Assembly: GCF_020832045.1 (NCBI RefSeq)
Contig: NZ_JAFIFK010000005.1
Span: 1-64,000, forward strand
DNA: 64,000 bases
Source: Halomonas sp.
GTDB taxonomy: Bacteria > Pseudomonadota > Gammaproteobacteria > Pseudomonadales > Halomonadaceae
Direction of reading: 5' to 3'
Shown here: in pieces, positions 33,605 through 42,192 of the stretch
How positions within the stretch are numbered: the first letter of the stretch is position 1
Layout of the letters: each line of letters begins with the position of its first letter
Made by a program: the position numbers and the translations under genes
Notes under the pieces: generated by a model
Database searches by the model: none
What the model saw: only the letters and a program-made list of their open reading frames with translations
What the model was told of the DNA's origin: nothing

Positions 33605-34531
33605 ATGATCATCGATCCCTTGTTTCATCCTGGATGGATTCAGTTCAACGAGCAGCGCTGGTCGCTGACCGCCGAGCCGCTAGTGCTGACACCCGAGAAG
33701 GGGGATGCCTGGCGACTCGAGACGGTGCTGTATCGCAACCGGCAGGGCCGCTTGGTGACCCCCCCACGCAACCCCCATCTGCCCATCGACTTTCAATGCG
33801 CGAGCGAACGGCCTGCCTCGCGCAACCGGCGCAAGCGGCTGGCATTGACCGCACTGGCGGAGCACCTGCAGGAGTGCGATTTCGGCGGCAGCCTGAGTCT
33901 TTCCTCGGTGGCGGATGACGTCCGTCCGTTCGAGTGGGCCAACATGTCGGCGCGCCCGCGTTACACCTACCACCTCGATATTGCCACACGCGAAGACTCC
34001 ATCGATCCCAACGCGCGCAAGAAGGCGCGCAAGTGTCGCCGGCTTGGCTACCGCTGTGAAGTCTCCCAGGACTATGCCGCGGTCGCCGCTTGCCTGGCGG
34101 GTCCGGAAGCGCGCAAGGGCTTCGATTATCGCCTCGACGCCGCCGAACTTAAGCGCCTGGGCGAACTGATGGGGCCGGAGCATTTCGTCTGCTTCCTCGC
34201 TTTCAACGCCGCGGGCGAAGCGATGGGTACCCGCGTCTGCCTTTACGCGGCGGGGGGGCACGCCCTGGCCTGGTCGGCAGGAATGAAGACCGAGGCGATG
34301 AAGGACGGCGTCAACAACCTGGTCGCCGAGGAGGCGTTGGACTACTTCGCTGGGCAGGGCTGCAGCGTGTTCGATTTCATCGGTGCCAACATCGCACCGG
34401 TGGCGGAAATGAAGGAGGCATGGGGCGGACGACTCGTGTGCCACTACTCGATCAGTCGACGAGGGATCCGTCAGTTGGCCCGTGAGGCATATGTCACGGC
34501 TCGCACAATGATGAAGAGGGAAGCCAAGTGA
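33605..34531 (+). CDS. FemAB/BioF2-like GNAT transferase
   Basis: A 308-residue protein resembling the GNAT_acetyltransf/FemAB-like group found in polysaccharide clusters. The C-terminal portion (GTRVCLYAAGGHALAWSAGM, KDGVNNLVAEEALDYF, CSVFDFIGANIAPVAEMKEAWGG) is the conserved part. Family members transfer acyl or aminoacyl groups to amines. Its last codons overlap the next gene by four bases (GTGA). It probably decorates the repeat unit together with the neighbouring genes. Donor and acceptor are unknown. Confidence 0.7.
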   Translation: MIIDPLFHPGWIQFNEQRWSLTAEPLVLTPEKGDAWRLETVLYRNRQGRLVTPPRNPHLPIDFQCASERPASRNRRKRLALTALAEHLQECDFGGSLSLSSVADDVRPFEWANMSARPRYTYHLDIATREDSIDPNARKKARKCRRLGYRCEVSQDYAAVAACLAGPEARKGFDYRLDAAELKRLGELMGPEHFVCFLAFNAAGEAMGTRVCLYAAGGHALAWSAGMKTEAMKDGVNNLVAEEALDYFAGQGCSVFDFIGANIAPVAEMKEAWGGRLVCHYSISRRGIRQLAREAYVTARTMMKREAK

Positions 34532-35976
34532 ACGAGATGACCGCACTCTACGAACGGAATTCCCAGGCGGGGCTCGAGGCTACGCTGCATGCCCCATCTC
34601 TCCAGCCGTCCCATGAACTGGAGGCCGCGGCCAGCGAACCCGTGCTGGCCTGGCTGGAACAGGTTCTGCTGGAGCGATTCGGGCTCCCGCTGCGGCTGGA
34701 GCGCGACGGTCCCGAGCGACTCTATCTGCGGCATGCCGAGGCACCCGGTCACATCTTGTTCGATCGCCTGCAACCCGGTTTCTATCTGAGCGGGATAGAG
34801 CTGCCTCACACCCAGTGGGATGCCGCCGCCGAAGGGTTCAGCGCGCCGCTGGGAATGGCGCTGCCTGCCCCCGGAGCTGCCAGCCTCCCTCGGCCTTTGG
34901 TCGAGCCGATGACGGGTGGCCTGACGATCCACTACGACATCCTCGGCATGACGTTCTGGATGCTGTCGCGCCAGGAGGAGGTCGATGCCCAAACGCTCGA
35001 TCGCCACTGTCGTTTCCCTGCCAGCGCCTCCCATGCCGGACGCCACGGATACTTGGATCGCCCGGTGGTCGATGAGTGGCTGGCAGTGCTGGGTCAGGTC
35101 ATTCGCTGCCAGTGGCCCAAGGTGAGTTTGCGTCAGCACCAGTTCCGGCAGCGCCCCACCCACGACGTGGACCGTCCGAGCCGCTACGGCTTCGCCCGGG
35201 ATGTGCGACTGGCCAAGGTGATGCTCGGCGACGTGCTGCGCAACCGGCGCCCGCAGGCGCTGCTGGTGGCTCCCTGGGTGCGTCTGCGTACCCGGCGCCG
35301 CCTGCACCGGTGGGACCCGCTCAACACCTTCGACTGGCTCATGGACGTCTCCGAACGTCACGGCCTGACCAGCGCCTTCTATTTCATCTGCGGACGCACC
35401 GATCCGCGCAAGGATGCCGACTACGAGCCGGAGCATCCGGCGTTGCGTGATCTCATGCGGCGTATTCACGAGCGCGGCCATGAAGTCGGTCTGCACCCCA
35501 GTTATCACACCTTTCGTAATCCCAAGGAGCTGGCCAACGAGGCCGAGCGCCTTCGCCGGGTTTGTGCCGAAGAGGGTATCGAGCAGGAGCAGTGGGGTGG
35601 GCGCATGCACTACCTGCGCTGGCAGATGCCGCTGACGCTTCAGGGTTACGAGCAGGCCGGCCTCGATTACGACACCACGCTGGGCTATGCCGAAGCGCCC
35701 GGCTTTCGCTGTGGCACCTGCTTCGAGTATCCGGCCTTCGATCCGGTCAAGGGGGAAGCGCTGGCCCTGCGTATTCGACCGCTGATCGCCATGGAGGCTT
35801 CGGTGATCTCGCCGCTTTATCAAGGGCTCGGCACGGGAGAGGCGGCATTCGAATGCTTCAGTCTGCTCAAGGCCCGCTGTCGCGCCATGGGCGGCACCTT
35901 CACCTTGCTCTGGCACAACTCGGAGCTGACCACATCGGCGCAGCGTGAGCTCTACGAGCGCGTGCTGGCGGATTGA
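34528..35976 (+). CDS. Polysaccharide deacetylase-like protein (CE4 fold)
   Basis: A 482-residue protein starting with GTG at 34528. The first 200 residues are of unrecognised type, like the N-terminal domain of cluster-associated deacetylase-like proteins. The C-terminal half has NodB-type motifs: THDVDR (residues 211-216, with Asp as metal ligand or base) and GHEVGLHPSYH (His318 and His323 as metal ligands). It may remove an acetyl group from an amino sugar. Position after two acyltransferases suggests replacement of an N-acetyl group by another acyl group, which is speculation. Confidence 0.75.
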   Translation: MNEMTALYERNSQAGLEATLHAPSLQPSHELEAAASEPVLAWLEQVLLERFGLPLRLERDGPERLYLRHAEAPGHILFDRLQPGFYLSGIELPHTQWDAAAEGFSAPLGMALPAPGAASLPRPLVEPMTGGLTIHYDILGMTFWMLSRQEEVDAQTLDRHCRFPASASHAGRHGYLDRPVVDEWLAVLGQVIRCQWPKVSLRQHQFRQRPTHDVDRPSRYGFARDVRLAKVMLGDVLRNRRPQALLVAPWVRLRTRRRLHRWDPLNTFDWLMDVSERHGLTSAFYFICGRTDPRKDADYEPEHPALRDLMRRIHERGHEVGLHPSYHTFRNPKELANEAERLRRVCAEEGIEQEQWGGRMHYLRWQMPLTLQGYEQAGLDYDTTLGYAEAPGFRCGTCFEYPAFDPVKGEALALRIRPLIAMEASVISPLYQGLGTGEAAFECFSLLKARCRAMGGTFTLLWHNSELTTSAQRELYERVLAD

Positions 35977-35996
35977 GCGAGCCGGGAAGTCTATCC

Positions 35997-37304
35997 ATGA
36001 TTCTGTCTGGCACTGTATTGACCGAGCGCGCTTCGGCCGTCGGTTTCTTCGTGCTGTTCCCCGGTTTCATTCTCTATCACACCCTGGTGGCGATGGGGAT
36101 GATCCCGGCCTTTCTGGGCGGTCTGTTCGGCGTGGTTTCGGTGATGATGTTCATCGTTTACTGCGCGCTGCTGCCCTCCCAGCTCCACCTGCTGCTGAGT
36201 GCCAGCCGCGGCTATGCGCTGCTGACCTTCGCCTTCTTCGCCTATGTCCTGCTGTGGGCCGTGGTCAATTACGGTCTTGTGGGGGGTGGTGTGATGCGGG
36301 CGGCAATGATCCAGACCGTCGAGACGCTGGTGCTGTGGCTGGTGCTGTTCGTAATGGGCTATCGCCTGCCGATGGATTCACCGCGGCTGTCGCGAGCCTT
36401 CTGGGTCGCCTTCGGGCTGATCGCCGGGTACCTGCTGATCCATGTTGCGACCACCGGGCAGTGGATGTTCTTCGCCCGGCGCATGCTGGAGGCGGACGGC
36501 GGGGAGAACGTTTCCACCTATCAGGGATACGCACGCAGCGCGCTGGTATTGCTGGTCTTTCTGATTGCGATCAGTGAACGGGCCCTGGTGCGGGCCGGCT
36601 TGATCGTGCTCGGGGCCTTTGTCATGTTCGTGCTGGGAGCACGCTCCGAGCTGTACGCCTTCCTTTCCCTCTCGCTGCTGCTGTTGCTGCTGTGGGCGGG
36701 CATGAGCGTGAAATACATGCTGACCTTGCTGGCAGTTGCCGCTGCCTTGATCGCTCTGGTGGTCAGTCAGTTCGAGGCACTGGCCAGCAGTCGGCAGCTG
36801 CAGATCCTCGACCTGTCGGGCACGAGCTCATGGCTGGCGCGCCAGAACCTGGGTCAGCGTGCCGTGGAGCAAATCACGGCCAACCCGCTGCTGGGTCGCT
36901 TTGGCGGCCACATCACCTCCGCGGACATGACCGGGGGGTATGCGCACAGCATGTTGTCGGCCTGGGTCAACTTCGGGTTGCTGGGCTTCCTGCTCTATCT
37001 CGGCCTTACGGCCACTGCCTTTCTTGGTGCCGCCCTCCGTCTGCTATCCGCTGGCGATTGGTCCGGGCGCTGGGTATTCGCCTTTTCCATCAATTTCGTT
37101 TGCCTGCTGCTGATCGTGCTGGCCAAGCCGGTGTTCTGGCCACTGCCGGCGCTGGGGTGGGGGGCGTTCGCCAACGCCTTGGTCGCCTCGCGACTGCAGC
37201 AGGACGGCCATGACGAATCGAGGCAGCGTAAGGCTGCAAGGGATCAACAAGGACGCAATGACAATGAAAGTGGTACACCTGACCTCAGCCCATCCGCGCT
37301 TTGA
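35997..37304 (+). CDS. wzy: Putative Wzy-type polysaccharide polymerase
   Basis: A 435-residue membrane protein with about ten to twelve hydrophobic segments and a periplasmic-loop region with YAHSMLSAWVNFGLLGFLLY, which resembles the H-x-x-x-x-x-x-x-G region of O-antigen polymerase/ligase proteins. It would join repeat units in the periplasm. ATG 35997 follows GGGAAG. A TTG at 35973 overlapping the previous stop is the alternative. The C-terminus is hydrophilic and overlaps the next gene. A second protein of this general type lies at 46260. Confidence 0.7.
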   Translation: MILSGTVLTERASAVGFFVLFPGFILYHTLVAMGMIPAFLGGLFGVVSVMMFIVYCALLPSQLHLLLSASRGYALLTFAFFAYVLLWAVVNYGLVGGGVMRAAMIQTVETLVLWLVLFVMGYRLPMDSPRLSRAFWVAFGLIAGYLLIHVATTGQWMFFARRMLEADGGENVSTYQGYARSALVLLVFLIAISERALVRAGLIVLGAFVMFVLGARSELYAFLSLSLLLLLLWAGMSVKYMLTLLAVAAALIALVVSQFEALASSRQLQILDLSGTSSWLARQNLGQRAVEQITANPLLGRFGGHITSADMTGGYAHSMLSAWVNFGLLGFLLYLGLTATAFLGAALRLLSAGDWSGRWVFAFSINFVCLLLIVLAKPVFWPLPALGWGAFANALVASRLQQDGHDESRQRKAARDQQGRNDNESGTPDLSPSAL

Positions 37305-38382
37305 TACCCGCATCTATCACAAGCAGTGCCGCTCCCTGGCGGCCGATGGCTACCCGGTCACCCTGGTGGTGGCCGACGGCGAAGGCGACGAGCAGCGGGA
37401 TGGGGTAACCATCATCGACGTCGGTCGTCTGCCTGGCCGTCTCAACCGCGTGCTGAAGACCACGAATCGGGTCTTTGAGCAGGCCAGGCGGTTGGATGCC
37501 GATATCTATCATCTCCACGACCCCGAGCTGATGCCCGTAGGCCGCCGTCTCAAGCGACTAGGCAAGCAGGTGATCTACGACGCCCACGAAGACCTGCCGC
37601 GCCAGATGTTGGCCAAGCACTATCTGGGCAAGTTTTCACGCCAGGTACTGTCGCGCGGCGTCGACGCCTACCAGCGCCGCGTTTGCCGCCATTTCGACGC
37701 CGTGGTGGCGGCGACGCCGTATATTCGCGACCGCTTCAGTGAGTTCCATCCGCAGGTCGTGGACGTCAACAACTTCCCCATGCTGGGCGAGCTCGACGGT
37801 GCGCCCGATGCGCGCATGACGGCTGCCGTGGGTGAGTCGCCGGCAGTCTGCTATGTCGGCGGCATTGCGGACATTCGCGGCATTCGCGAAATCGTACGGG
37901 CCATGGAGAACGTCGGTCAGGAGTGCCGGCTGCAGCTCGCCGGTGACTTCAACCAGCTCTCCCTCGAGCAGGAAGTGATGACCTATGCCGGCTGGGCACG
38001 GGTCGAGGCCCACGGCTATCTCGACCGAAACGGCGTGCGGCAGGTGATGGCCAGTTCCATCGCCGGCCTCGTCACGCTGCACCCGATCATCAACTACCTC
38101 GATGCCTTGCCGGTGAAGATGTTCGAGTACATGAGCGCCGGCCTGCCGGTGATCGCCTCGGACTTTCCGCTGTGGCGCGAGATCGTCGAGGGCAGCGACT
38201 GTGGAATCTGCGTCGATCCTCTCGATCCTGCGGCCATTGCCGGTGCCATCGATTTCATCGTCACCCATCCCGAGCGCGCCCGGGAGATGGGTCGCAACGG
38301 CCAGCGGGCCGTGGTCGAGCGTTACAACTGGCAGCAGGAGGAGCGCAAGCTGCTGGCTACTTATCGCACCCTGCGTCGCTGA
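37258..38382 (+). CDS. Glycosyltransferase family 4
   Basis: A 374-residue GT-B enzyme. The N-terminal half has KVVHLTSAHPRFDTRIY, YHLHDPELMP and VIYDAHEDLP. The C-terminal nucleotide-sugar domain has CYVGGIADIRGI and the GT4 signature VKMFEYMSAGLPVIASDFP with the conserved Glu. It would transfer one sugar of the repeat unit on the cytoplasmic face. The start is at ATG 37258 or 37264, close after AAGGA, and overlaps the end of the wzy-like gene. Sugar specificity is unknown. Confidence 0.85.
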   Translation: MTMKVVHLTSAHPRFDTRIYHKQCRSLAADGYPVTLVVADGEGDEQRDGVTIIDVGRLPGRLNRVLKTTNRVFEQARRLDADIYHLHDPELMPVGRRLKRLGKQVIYDAHEDLPRQMLAKHYLGKFSRQVLSRGVDAYQRRVCRHFDAVVAATPYIRDRFSEFHPQVVDVNNFPMLGELDGAPDARMTAAVGESPAVCYVGGIADIRGIREIVRAMENVGQECRLQLAGDFNQLSLEQEVMTYAGWARVEAHGYLDRNGVRQVMASSIAGLVTLHPIINYLDALPVKMFEYMSAGLPVIASDFPLWREIVEGSDCGICVDPLDPAAIAGAIDFIVTHPERAREMGRNGQRAVVERYNWQQEERKLLATYRTLRR

Positions 38383-38393
38383 TCGAGGAAGGC

Positions 38394-39641
38394 ATGAAAC
38401 ACGTCTGGATACTGAATCACTACGCCAAGCATCCCGATGCGGCCGGCGGAGCCCGCCATTATCAGTTGGCCCGACATCTGCACGCCCACGGTTGGCACGC
38501 CACCCTGATCGCCTCGAGCGTCGATCACCCCAGCGGTGAGCAGCGGCTCGAGCAGGGCGAGGGGTGGCGACAGGAGGTGTGCGATGACGTGCGCTTCCTC
38601 TGGCTACGCACCTCGAGCTACCGCGGTAACGGCGGGGGGCGAATGAAGAACATGCTGGAGTATGCCTGGCAGGCGATACGTCCGTCGCGCCTGGCCGGGC
38701 TGGAGCGCCCCGACCTGATCATCGGTTCCAGCGTCCACCCGTTCGCGGCCTTGGCGGGATGGTGGCTGGCACGCCGCCATCGCGTGCCCTTCGTTTTCGA
38801 AGTGCGTGACCTCTGGCCCCAGACCTTGATCGATATGGGACGTCTGCGAGAGGGCGCCGTGGTGACCCGAGCGCTACGGGTACTGGAGACATTTCTTTAT
38901 CGCCGGGCCCGACGCGTGTTGACCTTGCTGCCTCGAGCCGTGGACTACATCGCCCCGCTGGGTGTTCCCGAGGCGCGGGTCGAGTGGCTTTCCAACGGAG
39001 TCGATCTGGCCGAGTTTCCCGACCCCGGGCCAGCGCCGTCGAGGCCGCGCGGCATGCCCTTGACGCTGATGTACTTCGGCAGCCACGGGGAGGCCAACGG
39101 TCTTTCCGACCTGCTGGAGGCGATGGCGATCGTCAGGCGCGACGCCGGCGACGGGCCGGTTCCGGTTCAGCTGCGTCTGATCGGTGACGGTCCCGCGAAG
39201 GATTCTCTTGAACGGCAAGCCGGCACTCTCGGCCTCGATGGGCGCTGGGTACGCTTCGAGCCCCCGGTACCCAAACGCGAGATACCGGCGCTGGCGCGCG
39301 AGGCCGACGCCTTCGTCATCACCGTACGTGATCTTCCCGAGCTTTATCGCTTCGGTATCAGCATGAACAAGCTGTTCGATTACATGGCCGCCTCGCGCCC
39401 TGTGATCATCGCCTCGGCGGCAGTGAACGACCCGGTTGCCGAGGCCGGTGCCGGCATCACGGTGGCACCCGAAGACCCGCTGCTTCTCGCCGAAGGGATC
39501 AAACGGTTGGTGGCGCTACCGCCCGAGGAACGCGCCCGCATGGGGAGGTCGGGACGGGCGCACATGGAAGCCGTCTACGACTACCGGATTCTGGCCGGAC
39601 GCCTGGCCGGCATCATGAATGACGTCATGGAAGAGAAATGA
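38394..39641 (+). CDS. Glycosyltransferase family 4 (WbuB-like)
   Basis: A 415-residue GT-B enzyme with an N-terminus MKHVWILNHYAKHPDAAGGA and HYQLARHL typical of WbuB-type GT4 proteins of O-antigen clusters, plus FEVRDLWPQTLIDMG and, in the C-terminal domain, FGISMNKLFDYMAASRPVI. WbuB-type enzymes commonly add a deoxy-amino sugar to the lipid-linked acceptor. AGGAAGG lies before ATG 38394. It overlaps the start of the next gene by four bases. The sugar added here cannot be told from sequence alone. Confidence 0.82.
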   Translation: MKHVWILNHYAKHPDAAGGARHYQLARHLHAHGWHATLIASSVDHPSGEQRLEQGEGWRQEVCDDVRFLWLRTSSYRGNGGGRMKNMLEYAWQAIRPSRLAGLERPDLIIGSSVHPFAALAGWWLARRHRVPFVFEVRDLWPQTLIDMGRLREGAVVTRALRVLETFLYRRARRVLTLLPRAVDYIAPLGVPEARVEWLSNGVDLAEFPDPGPAPSRPRGMPLTLMYFGSHGEANGLSDLLEAMAIVRRDAGDGPVPVQLRLIGDGPAKDSLERQAGTLGLDGRWVRFEPPVPKREIPALAREADAFVITVRDLPELYRFGISMNKLFDYMAASRPVIIASAAVNDPVAEAGAGITVAPEDPLLLAEGIKRLVALPPEERARMGRSGRAHMEAVYDYRILAGRLAGIMNDVMEEK

Positions 39642-40237
39642 TGAAACGACTGTTCGATATCGTGGCCGCACTGCTGGCCCTGGTCCTGCTTGCGCCGCTG
39701 ATGCTCGTGGTGGCCTTGCTCATACGGCTGAAACTGGGTTCTCCGATTCTCTTTCGCCAGACCCGCCCCGGCCGGCACGGACAACCCTTCGAGATGATCA
39801 AGTTTCGCACCATGCTCGATGCCGTCGATCGCGCCGGCAACCCGCTCCCCGATGCAGCGCGGCTGACCCCGCTGGGCCAGCGGTTGCGCGCCAGCAGCCT
39901 CGATGAACTTCCCGAGCTGTGGAACGTGCTCAAGGGCGACATGAGTCTGGTCGGCCCACGTCCCTTGTTGATGGAGTACCTGCCGCTCTATAGCCCGCGT
40001 CAGGCCCGCCGCCATGAGGTGCGCCCCGGGGTGACCGGCTGGGCACAGGTGAACGGTCGCAACGCGCTCTCCTGGGAACAGAAATTCGAACTGGATGTGT
40101 GGTACGTCGATAACCGCTCGCTGTGGCTCGACATGCGAATTGTGCTGCTCACCGTCAAGAAGGTGCTGGTCCGCGAAGGCATCGCTCACGACGGGGACGT
40201 CGCCATGCCGCGCTTTCGTGGAGGTCATCATGAGTAA
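39638..40237 (+). CDS. PglC-like initiating sugar-phosphate transferase
   Basis: A 199-residue monotopic phosphoglycosyl transferase: an N-terminal re-entrant helix (KRLFDIVAALLALVLLAPLM), the motif MIKFRTM, the catalytic Asp-Glu pair in SSLDELPELWNVLKGDM and SLVGPRP, then RPGVTGWAQVNGRN. It matches the small PglC type without extra N-terminal TM domain. It would load the first sugar phosphate onto undecaprenyl phosphate. The adjacent PglD-, PglE- and PglF-like genes make diacetyl-bacillosamine the likely first sugar. Confidence 0.88.
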   Translation: MMKRLFDIVAALLALVLLAPLMLVVALLIRLKLGSPILFRQTRPGRHGQPFEMIKFRTMLDAVDRAGNPLPDAARLTPLGQRLRASSLDELPELWNVLKGDMSLVGPRPLLMEYLPLYSPRQARRHEVRPGVTGWAQVNGRNALSWEQKFELDVWYVDNRSLWLDMRIVLLTVKKVLVREGIAHDGDVAMPRFRGGHHE

Positions 40238-40949
40238 TCGCGGACGCCTTGCCATTCTCGGTGCCAGCGGTCACGGCAAGGTGGTGGCGGACATCGCCAT
40301 TCATGCCGGCTGGCAGGACATTACCTTTTACGACGATGTTTGGCCGCGCAGGACTCGTCTCGAGCATTGGGACGTGAGGGGCACCTTGGCCATGCTGCTG
40401 CACGATCTACCTCACTTCGACGGGGTGGTCGTGGCGATTGGCCACAATGGCATACGCGAAGCCAAGCTCGATGCGCTGCTGAATCATGGTGCCAGGGTGG
40501 TCTCGCTGGTTCACCCGCGAGCGACGGTCAGCCCCCTCGCACAGCTTGGGGCAGGTAGCGTGGTCATGGCCGGTGCGGTGGTCAACGCCTTTGCCGAGCT
40601 GGGAATGGGCACGATCATCAACTCGGCCGCCACCGTGGATCACGACTGTCGTCTGGAGGCCTGTGTCCATGTCGCTCCTGGGGCCAACGTGGCGGGCGAT
40701 GTGGAAATTCGCCGCACCAGTTGGATAGGGGCAGGCGCCGTGGTGCGCCAAGGCGTGACCATCGGTGAAGGGGTGACGGTGGGTGCCGGTGCGGCGGTGG
40801 TTTCGGATATCGATGGCCATCTGGTAGTTGCCGGCGTGCCGGCACGGCCGATGACGCCCACCCAGGGCGACGACAGCATTGCAGACCCGCCAGCCGAGGG
40901 CTCGAACGTTCTGCGTCTCGATTTGACCTCTATCCAAGGAAGATCCTAA
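40230..40949 (+). CDS. PglD/NeuD-like UDP-4-amino-sugar acetyltransferase
   Basis: A 239-residue protein with an N-terminal nucleotide-sugar binding Rossmann-like domain (LAILGASGHGKVVADIA) and a C-terminal left-handed beta helix (hexapeptide repeats), with the catalytic His in SAATVDHDCRL. It matches the PglD family, which N-acetylates the 4-amino group of UDP-4-amino-4,6-dideoxy-GlcNAc. The start at 40230 has GGAGGTC upstream and overlaps the PglC-like gene by 8 bases. About 25 extra C-terminal residues follow the helix. Confidence 0.85.
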   Translation: MSNRGRLAILGASGHGKVVADIAIHAGWQDITFYDDVWPRRTRLEHWDVRGTLAMLLHDLPHFDGVVVAIGHNGIREAKLDALLNHGARVVSLVHPRATVSPLAQLGAGSVVMAGAVVNAFAELGMGTIINSAATVDHDCRLEACVHVAPGANVAGDVEIRRTSWIGAGAVVRQGVTIGEGVTVGAGAAVVSDIDGHLVVAGVPARPMTPTQGDDSIADPPAEGSNVLRLDLTSIQGRS

Positions 40950-42142
40950 TGCTCAATGGACCCTTCTCTCCCTGGCCTGCCTTTTCCCAGGATGAGGCCG
41001 ATGCCGTGTCCCGCGTGCTGCTCTCCAATCGAGTCAATTACTGGACCGGCAGTGAATGCCGCGATTTCGAACGTGAATTTCGGCGATTTTCCGATTGCGA
41101 GTACGCCATCGCCGTCGCCAACGGTACCGTCGCCCTGGACCTGGCCCTGCAGGGGCTGGGCATAGGGGCGGACGCCGACGATGAAGTGATCGTCACCTCA
41201 CGTACCTTCCTCGCCTCGGTATCGAGCATTGTTCTGGCCGGTGCTCGTCCGGTATTCGCCGATATCGATCGCGACTCGCAAAACGTCACTGCCGCCAGCG
41301 TGGCCGAGAAGATCACCCCGCATACACGGGCGATCCTTGCCGTGCACCTGGCCGGCTGGCCCTGTGAAATGGATGAACTCATGGCGCTAGCCGAGCAATA
41401 CGGTCTGTACGTCATCGAGGACTGCGCCCAGGCGCATGGCGCCCGTTACCGCGGACGCAGCGTGGGCAGCATCGGTCATGTGGGCTGCTGGTCGTTCTGC
41501 CAGGACAAGATCATGACCACCGGCGGCGAGGGCGGCATGGTCACCACCAACGATGCCGCGCTATGGCAGCGGATGTGGGCCTTCAAGGACCACGGCAAGA
41601 GCTGGGCGGCGGTTTATGAGCGTGAACACCCCCCCGGTTTCCGCTGGCTGCACGAAAGCTTCGGCACCAACTGGCGGCTGACAGAGATGCAGGCCGCCAT
41701 CGGACGCATTCAGCTTGAGCGCATGCCCCAATGGAAAGCGGCGCGCCAGGCCAATGCACGCCGTATATGGCAGGCGGCCGAGGCGTGCGAAGCGCTTCGC
41801 GTGCCCAAGGTGCCCGCGCATAGCGAGCACGCCGCTTACAAGTGCTACGTCTTCGTCGAGCCGGAGCGGCTGGCGCCGGGCTGGAATCGCGATCGGATCA
41901 TGGCCGAGATCAACGCCGCCGGGGTGCCCTGTTTTTCAGGGTCGTGTTCAGAGGTGTACCGGGAGAAGGCCTTCGATGGTACCGGCTGGCGGCCCGAACG
42001 TCCGCTGCCCGTGGCGCACGAGCTCGGCGACACGAGCCTGATGTTCCTGTGTCATCCCACTCTGACGAAAGCGGAGATCGCGCGGAGCTGCAGGGTGCTC
42101 CAGGAAGTGATGGCCAGGGCGAGCGCGACCGTGCCCGCCTGA
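40949..42142 (+). CDS. PglE-like DegT/DnrJ aminotransferase
   Basis: A 397-residue PLP enzyme of the DegT/DnrJ/EryC1 family. It has YAIAVANGTVALDLAL, VIEDCAQAHGARYRG, and the PLP lysine in CWSFCQDKIMTTGGEGG. It would convert the 4-keto sugar from the PglF-like dehydratase to the 4-amino sugar with glutamate as donor. The start overlaps the stop of the PglD-like gene by one base (TAATG). Assignment to the bacillosamine route follows from neighbours, since many family members look alike. Confidence 0.85.
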   Translation: MLNGPFSPWPAFSQDEADAVSRVLLSNRVNYWTGSECRDFEREFRRFSDCEYAIAVANGTVALDLALQGLGIGADADDEVIVTSRTFLASVSSIVLAGARPVFADIDRDSQNVTAASVAEKITPHTRAILAVHLAGWPCEMDELMALAEQYGLYVIEDCAQAHGARYRGRSVGSIGHVGCWSFCQDKIMTTGGEGGMVTTNDAALWQRMWAFKDHGKSWAAVYEREHPPGFRWLHESFGTNWRLTEMQAAIGRIQLERMPQWKAARQANARRIWQAAEACEALRVPKVPAHSEHAAYKCYVFVEPERLAPGWNRDRIMAEINAAGVPCFSGSCSEVYREKAFDGTGWRPERPLPVAHELGDTSLMFLCHPTLTKAEIARSCRVLQEVMARASATVPA

Positions 42143-42192
42143 AGCCCCGAATCACGCGGACACGCAAGTGTCTGCAGTCATGGAGAGACGAC

